Shown: positions 32,501 to 45,719 of the stretch, piece after piece
Layout of the letters: each line of letters opens with the position of its first letter
Numbering within the stretch: position 1 is the first letter of the stretch
Assembly: GCA_030762935.1 (NCBI GenBank)
Contig: CM060896.1
Location: forward strand, 9,887,501-9,951,500
Direction: 5' to 3'
Source: Hymenopus coronatus
Taxonomy: Eukaryota; Arthropoda; Insecta; Mantodea; Hymenopodidae
Length of the DNA stretch: 64,000 bases
Made by a program: the position numbers and the translations under genes
The notes under the pieces: generated by a model
Told to the model about the DNA's origin: nothing
What the model saw: the letters and a program-made list of their open reading frames with translations, nothing else
Database searches by the model: none

Positions 32501-35500
32501 CAGTATTGGACTTGAGACAGCCACTATCCTTGTGTTTTACCTTGGCGTGGTGGTGGTGGTCATGGTGCTGGATGTGGTTGTGGCAGTACCGTGTCATATG
32601 GCTGGTGTCAGTATTGGACTTGAGTCAGCCACTATCCTTGTGTTTTACCTTGGCGTGGTGGTGGTGGTCATGGTGCTGGATGTGGTTGTGGCAGTACCGT
32701 GTCATATGGCTGGTGTCAGTATTGGACTTGAGACAGCCACTATCCTTGTGTTTTACCTTGGCGTGGTGGTGGTGGTCATGGTGCTGGATGTGGTTGTGGC
32801 AGTACCGTGTCATATGGCTGGTGTCAGTATTGGACTTGAGACAGCCACTATCCTTGTGTTTTACCTAGACGTGGTGGTGGTCATGGTGCTGGATGTGGTT
32901 GTGGCAGTACCGTAGCACATGGCTGGTGTCAGTATTGGACTTGAGTCAGCCACTATCCTTGTGTTTTACCTTGGCGTGGTGGTGGTCATGGTGCTGGATG
33001 TGGTTGTGGCAGTACCGTGTCATATGGCTGGTGTCAGTATTGGACTTGAGACAGTACTATCCTTGTGTTTTACCTTGGCGTGGTGGTGGTCATGGTGCTG
33101 GATGTGGTTGTGGCAATACCGTGTCATATGGCTGGTGTCAGTATTGGACTTGAGACAGCCACTATCCTTGTGTTTTACCTTGGCGTGGTGGCGGTGGTCA
33201 TGGTGCTGGATGTGGTGGTGACTGTACCGTGTCATATGGCTGGTGTCAGTATTGGGCTTGAGACAGCCACTATCCTTGTGTTTTACCTAGACGTGGTGGT
33301 GGTCATGGTGCTGGTCATGGTGTTGCCAGTACTGTGTCATATGGCTGGTGTCAGTATTGGACATGAGACAGCCCCTATCCTTGTGTTTTACCTTGGCGTG
33401 GTGGTGTTCATGGTGCTGGATGTGGTTGTGGCAGTACCGTGTCATATGGCTGGTGTCAGTATTGGACCTGAGACAGCCACTATCCTTGTGTTTTACCTTG
33501 GCGTGGTGGTGGTCATGGTGCTCTATGTGGTTGTGGCAGTACCGTGTCATATGGCTGGTGTCAGTATTGGACTTGAGACAGCCACTATTCTTGTGTTTTA
33601 CCTAGACGTGGTGGTGGTGGTGGTCATGGTGCTGGATTTTGTTGTGGCAGTACCGTGTCATATGGCTGGTGTCAGTATTGGACTTGAGACAGCCACTATC
33701 CATGTGTTTTACCTTGGCGTGGTGGTGGTGGTCATGGTGCTGGATGTGCTTGTGGCAGTACCGTGTCATATGGCTGGTGTCAGTATTGGACTTGAGACAG
33801 CCACTATCCTTGTGTTTTACCTTGACGTGGTGGTGGTCATGGGGCTGGATGTGGTTGTGGCAGTACCGTGTCATATGGCTGGTGTCAGTATTGGACTTGA
33901 GACAGCCACTATCCTTGTGTTTTACCTTGGCGTGGTGGTGGTCATGGTGCTGGATGTGGTTGTGGCAGTACCGTGTCATATGGCTGGTGTCAGTATTGGA
34001 CTTGAGACAGCCACTATCCTTGTGTTTTACCTTGGCGTGGTGGTGGTCATGGTGCTGGATGAGGTTGTGGCAGTACTGTGTCATATGGCTGGTGTCAGTA
34101 TTGCACTTGAGACAGCCACTATCCTTGTGTTTTACCTAGACGTGGTGGTGGTCATGGTGCTGGATGTGGTTGTGGCAGTACCGTGTCACATGGCTGGTGT
34201 CAGTATTGGACTTGAGTCAGCCACTATCCTTGTGTTTTACCTTGGCGTGGTGGTGGTCATGGTGCTGGATGTGGTTGTGGCAGCACCGTGTCATATGGCA
34301 GGTGTCAGTATTGGACTTGAGACAGTACTATCCTTGTGTTTTACCTTGGCGTGGTGGTGGTCATGGTGCTGGATGTGGTTGTGGCAATACCGTGTCATAT
34401 GGCTGGTGTCAGTATTGGACTTGAGACAGCCACTATCCTTGTGTTTTACCTTGCGTGGTGGCGGTGGTAATGGTGCTGGATGTGGTGGTGACAGTACCGT
34501 GTCATATGGCTGGTGTCAGTATTGGGCTTGAGACAGCCACTATCCTTGTGTTTTACCTAGACGTGGTGGTGGTCATGGTGCTGGATGTGGTTGTGGCAGT
34601 ACCGTGTCATATGGCTGGTGTCAGTATTGGACTTGAGACAGTACTATCCTTGTGTTTTACCTTGGCGTGGTGGTGGTCATGGTGCTGGATGTGGTTGTGG
34701 CAATACCGTGTCATATGGCTGGTGTCAGTATTGGACTTGAGACAGCCACTATCCTTGTGTTTTACCTTGGCGTGGTGGCGGTGGTCATGGTGCTGGATGT
34801 GGTGGTGACTGTACCGTGTCATATGGCTGGTGTCAGTATTGGGCTTGAGACAGCCACTATCCTTGTGTTTTACCTAGACGTGGTGGTGGTCATGGTGCTG
34901 GTCATGGTGTTGCCAGTACTGTGTCATATGGCTGGTGTCAGTATTGGACATGAGACAGCCCCTATCCTTGTGTTTTACCTTGGCGTGGTGGTGTTCATGG
35001 TGCTGGATGTGGTTGTGGCAGTACCGTGTCATATGGCTGGTGTCAGTATTGGACCTGAGACAGCCACTATCCTTGTGTTTTACCTTGGCGTGGTGGTGGT
35101 CATGGTGCTCTATGTGGTTGTGGCAGTACCGTGTCATATGGCTGGTGTCAGTATTGGACTTGAGACAGCCACTATTCTTGTGTTTTACCTAGACGTGGTG
35201 GTGGTGGTGGTCATGGTGCTGGATTTTGTTGTGGCAGTACCGTGTCATATGGCTGGTGTCAGTATTGGACTTGAGACAGCCACTATCCATGTGTTTTACC
35301 TTGGCGTGGTGGTGGTGGTCATGGTGCTGGATGTGCTTGTGGCAGTACCGTGTCATATGGCTGGTGTCAGTATTGGACTTGAGACAGCCACTATCCTTGT
35401 GTTTTACCTTGACGTGGTGGTGGTCATGGGGCTGGATGTGGTTGTGGCAGTACCGTGTCATATGGCTGGTGTCAGTATTGGACTTGAGACAGCCACTATC

Positions 35501-38500
35501 CTTGTGTTTTACCTTGGCGTGGTGGTGGTCATGGTGCTGGATGTGGTTGTGGCAGTACCGTGTCATATGGCTGGTGTCAGTATTGGACTTGAGACAGCCA
35601 CTATCCTTGTGTTTTACCTTGGCGTGGTGGTGGTCATGGTGCTGGATGAGGTTGTGGCAGTACTGTGTCATATGGCTGGTGTCAGTATTGCACTTGAGAC
35701 AGCCACTATCCTTGTGTTTTACCTAGACGTGGTGGTGGTCATGGTGCTGGATGTGGTTGTGGCAGTACCGTGTCACATGGCTGGTGTCAGTATTGGACTT
35801 GAGTCAGCCACTATCCTTGTGTTTTACCTTGGCGTGGTGGTGGTCATGGTGCTGGATGTGGTTGTGGCAGCACCGTGTCATATGGCAGGTGTCAGTATTG
35901 GACTTGAGACAGTACTATCCTTGTGTTTTACCTTGGCGTGGTGGTGGTCATGGTGCTGGATGTGGTTGTGGCAATACCGTGTCATATGGCTGGTGTCAGT
36001 ATTGGACTTGAGACAGCCACTATCCTTGTGTTTTACCTTGCGTGGTGGCGGTGGTAATGGTGCTGGATGTGGTGGTGACAGTACCGTGTCATATGGCTGG
36101 TGTCAGTATTGGGCTTGAGACAGCCACTATCCTTGTGTTTTACCTAGACGTGGTGGTGGTCATGGTGCTGGATGTGGTTGTGGCAGTACCGTGTCATATT
36201 GCTGGTGTCAGTATTGGACTTGAGACAGTACTATCCTTGTGTTTTACCTTGACATGGTGGTGGTCATGGTGCTGGATGTGGTTGTGGCAATACCGTGTCA
36301 TATGGCTGGTGTCAGTATTGGACTTGAGACAGCCACTATCCTTGTGTTTTACCTTGACGTGGTGGTGGTCATGGTGCTGGTCATGGTGCTGGTCATGGTG
36401 CTGGATGTGGTTGTGACAGTACCGTGGCATATGGCTGGTGTCAGTATTGGACTTGAGACAGCCACTATCCTTGTGTTTTACCTTGGCGTGGTGGTGGTGG
36501 TCATGGTGCTGGATGTGGTTGTGGCAATACCGTGTCATATGGCTGGTGTCAGTATTGGACTTGAGACAGCCACTATCCTTGTGTTTTACCTTGGCGTGGT
36601 GGTGGTCATGGTGCTGGTCATGGTGGTGGCAGTACTGTGTTATATGGCTGGTGTCAGTATTGGACTTGAGACAGCCACTATCCTTGTGTTTTACCTAGAC
36701 GTGGTGGTGGTCATGGTGCTGGTCATGGTGGTGGCAGTACTGTGTCATATGGCTGGTGTCAGTATTGGACTTGAGACAGCCACTATCCTTGTGTTTTACC
36801 TTGGCGTGGTGGTAGTCATGGTGCTGAATGTGGTTGTGGCAGTACTGTTTCATATGACTGGTGTCAGTATTGGACTTGAGACAGCCACTATCCTTGTGTT
36901 TTACCTTGGCGTGGTGGTGGTCATGGTGCTGGATGTGGTTGTGGCAGTACCGTGTCATATGGCTGGTGTCAGTATTGGACTTGAGACAGCCACTATCCTT
37001 GTGTTTTACCTTGGCGTGGTGGTGGTCATGGTGCTGGATGTGGTTGTGGCAGTACCGTGTCATATGGCTGGTGTCGGTATTGGACTTGAGACAGCCACTA
37101 TCCTTGTGTTTTACCTTGGCGTGGTGGTGGTCATGGTGGTGGTCATGGTGCTGGTCATGGTGGTGGTCATGGTGCTGGTCATGGTGCTGGATGTGGTGGT
37201 GACAGTACCGTGTCATATGGCTGGTGTCAGTATTGGACTTGAGACAGCCACTATCCTTGTGTTTTACCTTGGCGTGGTGGTGGTGGTCATGGTGCTGGGT
37301 GTGGTGGTGACAGTACCGTGTCATATGGCTGGTGTCAGTATTGGACTTGAGACAGCCACTATCCTTGTGTTTTACCTTGGCGTGGTGGTGGTCATGGTGC
37401 TGGATGTGGTTGTGGCAGTACCGTGTCATATGGCTGGTGTCAATATTGGACTTGAGACAGCCACTATCCTTGTGTTTTACCTTGGCGTGGTGGTGGTGGT
37501 CATGGTGCTGGATGTGGTTGTGGCAGTACCGTGTCATATGGCTGGTGTCAGTATTGGACTTGAGACAGCCACTATCCTTGTGTTTTACCTTGGCGTGGTG
37601 GTGGTGGTCATGGTGCTGGATGTGGTTGTGGCAGTACCGTGTCATATGGCTGGTGTCAGTATTGGACTTGAGTCAGCCACTATCCTTGTGTTTTACCTTG
37701 GCGTGGTGGTGGTGGTCATGGTGCTGGATGTGGTTGTGGCAGTACCGTGTCATATGGCTGGTGTCAGTATTGGACTTGAGACAGCCACTATCCTTGTGTT
37801 TTACCTTGGCGTGGTGGTGGTGGTCATGGTGCTGGATGTGGTTGTGGCAGTACCGTGTCATATGGCTGGTGTCAGTATTGGACTTGAGACAGCCACTATC
37901 CTTGTGTTTTACCTAGACGTGGTGGTGGTCATGGTGCTGGATGTGGTTGTGGCAGTACCGTGTCACATGGCTGGTGTCAGTATTGGACTTGAGTCAGCCA
38001 CTATCCTTGTGTTTTACCTTGGCGTGGTGGTGGTCATGGTGCTGGATGTGGTTGTGGCAGTACCGTGTCATATGGCTGGTGTCAGTATTGGACTTGAGAC
38101 AGTACTATCCTTGTGTTTTACCTTGGCGTGGTGGTGGTCATGGTGCTGGATGTGGTTGTGGCAATACCGTGTCATATGGCTGGTGTCAGTATTGGACTTG
38201 AGACAGCCACTATCCTTGTGTTTTACCTTGGCGTGGTGGCGGTGGTCATGGTGCTGGATGTGGTGGTGACTGTACCGTGTCATATGGCTGGTGTCAGTAT
38301 TGGGCTTGAGACAGCCACTATCCTTGTGTTTTACCTAGACGTGGTGGTGGTCATGGTGCTGGATGTGGTTGTGGCAGTACCGTGTCATATGGCTGGTGTC
38401 AGTATTGGACTTGAGACAGCCACTATCCTTGTGTTTTACCTTGGCGTGGTGGTGGTCATGGTGCTGGATGTGGTTGTGGCAGTACTGTGTCATATGGCTG

Positions 38501-41500
38501 GTGTCAGTATTGGACTTGAGACAGCCACTATTCTTGTTTTTTACCTTGGCGTGATGGTGGTCATGGTGCTGGTCATGGTGTTGACAGTACTGTGTCATAT
38601 GGCTGGTGTCAGTATTGGACATGAGACAGCCCCTATCCTTGTGTTTTACCTTGGCGTGGTGGTGTTCATGGTGCTGGATGTGGTTGTGGCAGTACCGTGT
38701 CATATGGCTGGTGTCAGTATTGGACCTGAGACAGCCACTATCCTTGTGTTTTACCTTGGCGTGGTGGTGGTCATGGTGCTCTATGTGGTTGTGGCAGTAC
38801 CGTGTCATATGGCTGGTGTCAGTATTGGACTTGAGACAGCCACTATTCTTGTGTTTTACCTAGACGTGGTGGTGGTGGTGGTCATGGTGCTGGATTTTGT
38901 TGTGGCAGTACCGTGTCATATGTCTGGTGTCAGTATTGGACTTGAGACAGCCACTATCCATGTGTTTTACCTTGGCGTGGTGGTGGTGGTCATGGTGCTG
39001 GATGTGGTTGTGGCAGTACCGTGTCATATGGCTGGTGTCAGTATTGGACTTGAGACAGCCACTATCCTTGTGTTTTACCTTGACGTGGTGGTGGTCATGG
39101 TGCTGGATGTGGTTGTGGCAGTACCGTGTCATATGGCTGGTGTCAGTATTGGACTTGAGACAGCCACTATCCTTGTGTTTTACCTTGGCGTGGTGGTGGT
39201 CATGGTGCTGGATGTGGTTGTGGCAGTACCGTGTCATATGGCTGGTGTCAGTATTGGAATTGAGACAGCCACTATCCTTGTGTTTTACCTTGGCGTGGTG
39301 GTCATGGTGCTGGATGTGGTTGTGGCAGTACCGTGTCATATGGCTGGTGTCAGTATTGGACTTGAGACAGCCACTATCCTTGTGTTTTACCTTGGCGTGG
39401 TGGCGGTGGTCATGGTGCTGGATGTGGTGGTGACAGTACCGTGTCATATGGCTGGTGTCAGTATTGGGCTTGAGACAGCCACTATCCTTGTGTTTTACCT
39501 AGACGTGGTGGTGGTCATGGTGCTGGATGTGGTTGTGGCAGTACCGTGTCATATGGCTGGTGTCAGTATTGGACTTGAGTCAGCCACTATCCTTGTGTTT
39601 TACCTTGGCGTGGTGGTGGTCATGGTGCTGGATGTGGTTGTGGCAGTACCGTGTCATATGGCAGGTGTCAGTATTGGACTTGAGACAGTACTATCCTTGT
39701 GTTTTACCTTGGCGTGGTGGTGGTCATGGTGCTGGATGTGGTGGTGACAGTACCGTGTCATATGGCTCGTGTCAGTATTGGGCTTGAGACAGCCACTATC
39801 CTTGTGTTTTACCTAGACGTGGTGGTGGTCATGGTGCTGGATGTGGTGGTGACAGTACCGTGTCATATGGCTGGTGTCAGTATTGGGCTTGAGACAGCCA
39901 CTATCCTTGTGTTTTACCTAGACGTGGTGGTGGTCATGGTGCTGGATGTGGTTGTGGCAGTACCGTGTCATATGGCTGGTGTCAGTATTGGACTTGAGAC
40001 AGTACTATCCTTGTGTTTTACCTTGACGTGGTGGTGGTCATGGTGCTGGATGTGGTTGTGGCAATACCCTGTCATATGGCTGGTGTCAGTATTGGACTTG
40101 AGACAGCCACTATCCTTGTGTTTTACCTTGACGTGGTGGTGGTCATGGTGCTGGTCATGGTGCTGGTCATGGTGCTGGATGTGGTTGTGACAGTACCGTG
40201 GCATATGGCTGGTGTCAGTATTGGACTTGAGACAGCCACTATCCTTGTGTTTTACCTTGGCGTGGTGGTGGTCATGGTGCTGGATGTGGTTGTGGCAGTA
40301 CCGTGTCATATGGCTGGTGTCAGTATTGGACTTGAGACAGCCACTATCCTTGTGTTTTACCTTGGCGTGGTGGTGGTCATGGTGCTAGTCATGGTGGTGG
40401 CAGTACTGTGTCATATGGCTGGTGTCAGTATTGGACTTGAGACAGCCACTATCCTTGTGTTTTACCTAGACGTGGTGGTGGTCATGGTGCTGGTCATGGT
40501 GGTGGCAGTACTGTGTCATATGGCTGGTGTCAGTATTGGACTTGAGACAGCCACTATCCTTGTGTTTTACCTTGGCGTGGTGGTAGTCATGGTGCTGAAT
40601 GTGGTTGTGGCAGTACTGTGTCATATGACTGGTGTCAGTATTGGACTTGAGACAGCCACTATCCTTGTGTTTTACCTTGGCGTGGTGGTGGTCATGGTGC
40701 TGGATGTGGTTGTGGCAGTACCGTGTCATATGGCTGGTGTCAGTATTGGACTTGAGACAGCCACTATCCTTGTGTTTTACCTTGGCGTGGTGGTGGTCAT
40801 GGTGCTGGATGTGGTTGTGGCAGTACCGTGTCATATGGCTGGTGTCAATATTGAACTTGAGACAGCCACTATCCTTGTGTTTTACCTAGACGTGGTGGTG
40901 GTCATGGTGCTGGATGTGGTTGTGGCATTACCGTGTCACATGGCTGGTGTCAGTATTGGACTTGAGTCAGCCACTATCCTTGTGTTTTACCTTGGCGTGG
41001 TGGTGGTCATGGTGCTGGATGTGGTTGTGGCAGTACCGTGTCATATGGCTGGTGTCAGTATTGGACTTGAGACAGTACTATCCTTGTGTTTTACCTTGGC
41101 GTGGTGGTGGTCATGGTGCTGGATGTGGTTGTGGCAATACCGTGTCATATGGCTGGTGTCAGTATTGGACTTGAGACAGCCACTATCATTGTGTTTTACC
41201 TTGGCGTGGTGGCGGTGGTCATGGTGCTGGATGTGGTGGTGACTGTACCGTGTCATATGTTTGGTGTCAGTATTGGGCTTGAGACAGCCACTATCCTTGT
41301 GTTTTACCTAGACGTGGTGGTGATCATGGTGCTGGATGTGGTTGTGGCAGTACCGTGTCATATGGCTGGTGTCAGTATTGGACTTGAGACAGCCACTATC
41401 CTTGTGTTTTACCTTGGCGTGGTGGAGGTGGTCATGGTGCTGGTCATGGTGGTGACAGTACCGTGTCATATGGCTGGTGTCAGTATTGGACTTGAGACAG

Positions 41501-44500
41501 CCACTATCCTTGTGTTTTACCTTGGCGTGGTGGTGGTCATGGTGCTGGATGTGGTTGTGGCAGTACCGTGTCATATGGCTGGTGTCAGTATTGGACTTGA
41601 GACAGCCACTATCCTTGTGTTTTACCTTGGCGTGGTGGTGGTCATGGTGCTGGATGTGGTTGTGGCAGTACTGTGTCATATGGCTGGTGTCAGTATTGGA
41701 CTTGAGACAGCCACTATCCTTGTTTTTTACCTTGGCGTGATGGTGGTCATGGTGCTGGTCATGGTGTTGACAGTACTGTGTCATATGGCTGGTGTCAGTA
41801 TTGGACATGAGACAGCCCCTATCCTTGTGTTTTACCTTGGCGTGGTGGTGTTCATGGTGCTGGATGTGGTTGTGGCAGTACCGTGTCATATGGCTGGTGT
41901 CAGTATTGGACCTGAGACAGCCACTATCCTTGTGTTTTACCTTTACGTGGTGGTGGTCATGGTGCTCTATGTGGTTGTGGCAGTACCGTGTCATATGGCT
42001 GGTGTCAGTATTGGACTTGAGACAGCCACTATTCTTGTGTTTTACCTAGACGTGGTGGTGGTGGTGGTCATGGTGCTGGATTTTGTTGTGGCAGTACCGT
42101 GTCATATGTCTGGTGTCAGTATTGGACTTGAGACAGCCACTATCCATGTGTTTTACCTTGGCGTGGTGGTGGTGGTCATGGTGCTGGATGTGGTTGTGGC
42201 AGTACCGTGTCATATGGCTGGTGTCAGTATTGGACTTGAGACAGCCACTATCCTTGTGTTTTACCTTGACGTGGTGGTGGTCATGGTGCTGGATGTGGTT
42301 GTGGCAGTACCGTGTCATATGGCTGGTGTCAGTATTGGACTTGAGACAGCCACTATCCTTGTGTTTTACCTTGGCGTGGTGGTGGTCATGGTGCTGGATG
42401 TGGTTGTGGCAGTACCGTGTCATATGGCTGGTGTCAGTATTGGACTTGAGACAGCCACTATCCTTGTGTTTTACCTTGGCGTGGTGGTGGTCATGGTGCT
42501 GGATGTGGTTGTGGCAGTACTGTGTCATATGGCTGGTGTCAGTATTGGACTTGAGACAGCCACTATCCTTGTGTTTTACCTTGGCGTGGTGGTGGTCATG
42601 GTGCTGGTCATGGTGTTGACAGTACTGTGTCATATGGCTGGTGTCAGTATTGGACATGAGACAGCCCCTATCCTTGTGTTCTACCTTGGCGTGGTGGTGG
42701 TCATGGTGCTGGATGTGGTTGTGGCAGTACCGTGTCATATGGCTGGTGTCAGTATTGGACCTGAGACAGCCACTATCCTTGTGTTTTACCTTGGCGTGGT
42801 GGTGGTCATGGTGCTCTATGTGGTTGTGACAGTACCGTGTCATATGGCTGGTGTCAGTATTGGACTTGAGACAGCCACTATTCTTGTGTTTTGCCTAGAC
42901 GTAGTGGTGGTGGTGGTCATGGTGCTGGATTTTGTTGTGGCAGTACCGTGTCATATGGCTGGTGTCAGTATTGGACTTGAGACAGCCACTATCCTTGTGT
43001 TTTACCTTGGCGTGGTGGTGGTGGTCATGGTGCTGGATGTGGTTGTGGCAGTACCGTGTCATATGGCTGGTGTCAGTATTGGACTTGAGACAGCCACTAT
43101 CCTTGTGTTTTACCTTGACGTGGTGGTGGTCATGGTGCTGGATGTGGTTGTGGCAGTACCGTGTCATATGGCTGGTGTCAGTATTGGACTTGAGACAGCC
43201 ACTATCCTTGTGTTTTACCTTGGCGTGGTGGTGGTCATGGTGCTGGATGTGGTTGTGGCAGTACTGTGTCATATGGCTGGTGTCAGTATTGGTCTTGAGA
43301 CAGCCACTATCCTTGTGTTTTAATTTGGCGTGGTGGTGGTGGTCATGGTGCTGGATGTGGTTGTGGCAGTACCGTGTCATATGGCTGGTGTCAGTATTGG
43401 ACTTGAGACAGCCACTATCCTTGTGTTTTACCTAGACGTGGTGGTGGTCATGGTGCTGGATGTGGTTGTGGCAGTACCGTGTCACATGGCTGGTGTCAGT
43501 ATTGGACTTGAGTCAGCCACTATCCTTGTGTTTTACCTAGACGTGGTGGTGGTCATGTTGCTGGATGTGGTTGTGGCAGTACTGTGTCATATGGCTGGTG
43601 TCAGTATTGGACTTGAGACAGCCACTATCCTTGTGTTTTACCTTGGCGTGGTGGTCATGGTGCTGGATGTGGTTGTGGCAGTACCGTGTCATATGGCTGG
43701 TGTCAGTATTGGACTTGAGACAGCCACTATCCTTGTGTTTTACCTTGGCGTGGTGGCGGTGGTCATGGTGCTGGATGTGGTGGTGACAGTACCGTGTCAT
43801 ATGGCTGGTGTCAGTATTGGGCTTGAGACAGCCACTATCCTTGTGTTTTACCTAGACGTGGTGGTAGTCATGGTGCTGGATGTGGTTGTGGCAGTACCGT
43901 GTCACATGGCTGGTGTCAGTATTGGACTTGAGTCAGCCACTATCCTTGTGTTTTACCTAGACGTGGTGGTGGTCATGTTGCTGGATGTGGTTGTGGCAGT
44001 ACTGTGTCATATGGCTGGTGTCAGTATTGGACTTAAACAGCCCCTATCCTTGTGTTTTACCTTGGCGTGGTGGCGGTGGTCATGGTGCTGGATGTGGTGG
44101 TGACAGTACCGTGTCATATGGCTGGTGTCAGTATTGGGCTTGAGACAGCCACTATCCTTGTGTTTTACCTAGATGTGGTGGTGGTCATGGTGCTGGATGT
44201 GGTTGTGGCAGTACCGTGTCATATGGCTGGTGTCAGTATTGGACTTGAGACAGCCACTATCCTTGTGTTTTACCTAGACGTGGTGGTGGTCATGGTGCTG
44301 GATGTGGTTGTGGCAGTACCGTGTCACATGGCTGGAGTCAGTATTGGACTTGAGTCAGCCACTATCCTTGTGTTTTACCTTGGCGTGGTGGTGGTCATGG
44401 TGCTGGATGTGGTTGTGGCAGTACCGTGTCATATGGCAGGTGTCAGTATTGGACTTGAGACAGTACTATCCTTGTGTTTTACCTTGGCGTGGTGGTGGTC

Positions 44501-45252
44501 ATGGTGCTGGATGTGGTTGTGGCAATACCGTGTCATATGGCTGGTGTCAGTATTGGACTTGAGACAGCCACTATCCTTGTGTTTTACCTTGGCGTGGTGG
44601 CGGTGGTAATGGTGCTGGATGTGGTGGTGACAGTACCGTGTCATATGGCTGGTGTCAGTATTGGGCTTGAGACAGCCACTATCCTTGTGTTTTACCTAGA
44701 CGTGGTGGTGGTCATGGTGCTGGATGTGGTTGTGGCAGTACCGTGTCATATGGCTGGTGTCAGTATTGGACTTGAGACAGTACTATCCTTGTGTTTTACC
44801 TTGACGTGGTGGTGGTCATGGTGCTGGATGTGGTTGTGGCAATACCGTGTCATATGGCTGGTGTCAGTATTGGACTTGAGACAGCCACTATCCTTGTGTT
44901 TTACCTTGACGTGGTGGTGGTCATGGTGCTGGTCATGGTGCTGGTCATGGTGCTGGATGTGGTTGTGACAGTACCGTGGCATATGTCTGGTGTCAGTATT
45001 GGACTTGAGACAGCCACTATCCTTGTGTTTTACCTAGACGTGGTGGTGGTCATGGTGCTTGTCATAGTGGTGACAGTACCGTGTCATATGGCTGGTGTCT
45101 GTATTGGACTTGAGACAGCCGCTATCCTTGTGTTTTACCTTGGCGTGGTGGTGGTCATGGTGCTGGATGTGGTTGTGGCAGTACCGTGTCATATGGTTGG
45201 TGTCAGTATTGGACTTGAGACAGCCACTAACCTTGTTTTTTACCTTGGCGTG
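26508..45252. repeat. 105-bp satellite array, about 178 units
   Basis: The head-to-tail unit GGTGTCAGTATTGGACTTGA, GACAGCCACTATCCTTGTGT, TTTACCTTGGCGTGGTGGTG, GTCATGGTGCTGGATGTGGT, TGTGGCAGTACCGTGTCATA, TGGCT totals 105 bp. Length variants arise by adding or losing GGT or whole GGTCATGGTGCT words, giving 99-135 bp. A separate 104-bp variant reads GAGACAGTACTATCC. Two forward frames and one reverse frame (HHDHHHAKVKHKDSGCLKSN) are stop-free per unit, which creates open frames up to 949 codons. The 104-bp units shift frame repeatedly, so these are artefacts. The array follows the GGT array directly, and the unit contains a GTGGTGGTGGTCATGGTGCT core of the same kind. Confidence 0.95.
33020..36193. 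repeat. Tandem higher-order repeat: 1587-bp block twice
   Basis: Within the 105-bp array, the segment from about 33020 recurs from 34607 with an offset of exactly 1587 bp (about 15 units). Landmarks at 33065/34652, 33287/34874, 33602/35189, 34164/35751 and 34455/36042 keep this offset. The 488-codon translations from 33065 and 34652 are identical, so the duplication is very recent. Confidence 0.88.
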
Positions 45253-45427
45253 ACCGGCAGATGTTTCCTCACAATTGGTACAAGGTTTCAAATCCAATTA
45301 CCTCCCCACGCCCTTCTTCTTTTGTATAAGGTTTCTCGTCGCCTTGGATACACCTTCACACGTCATAGGAAGCAAACGTCTGGGCCGCGCGTGTAGCTGC
45401 GATATTCAGTACAGCGCTTTATACTGC
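45253..45427. other. Right edge of the satellite: unassigned spacer
   Basis: The last satellite unit breaks off at TTTTACCTTGGCGTG, followed by unrelated sequence containing several GCGC-rich words. No gene is recognised. The boundary is abrupt. Confidence 0.5.
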
Positions 45428-45719
45428 GCGACTCTCTTAATCACAATACGTTTTAAAAAGTTTATTCTTCTATCAACTTTACGCTAATCGAGCAGAAATT
45501 ACTTGCTTCCTTGTAAGTAGAAGGAAAATAAGAGAGTACACTAGGCTACAGTGATAGTCAAATGTTTTAAAATGTGGTTGCTATGTGAAACAATTGAAAA
45601 TCAGATCACTTTTGCAAGCCCAGGGTAATTAAACGAATGGTGACTTCCCGTTTGAGAAGAGCTTAAATTTGAAACCAATAACAAAGAGTACATCGGAAAC
45701 GGTCAACTCCACAAAAAAA
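45428..45719 (-). mobile_element. HLR fragment, hairpin-side third
   Basis: Reverse HLR landmarks TTACGCTAATCGAGCAGAAA, TACTTGCTTCCTTGTAAGTA and AACGGTCAACTCCACAAAAA are present. The terminal hairpin is degraded and the rest is missing where the next HLR begins. Confidence 0.65.

Noticed and set aside
26743..45297. Histidine-rich minus-strand frames (HHDHHHAKVKHKDSG) resembling a metal-binding protein
   Set aside because: Same satellite read in antisense. The histidine runs are just CAC/CAT from the GTG/ATG core.
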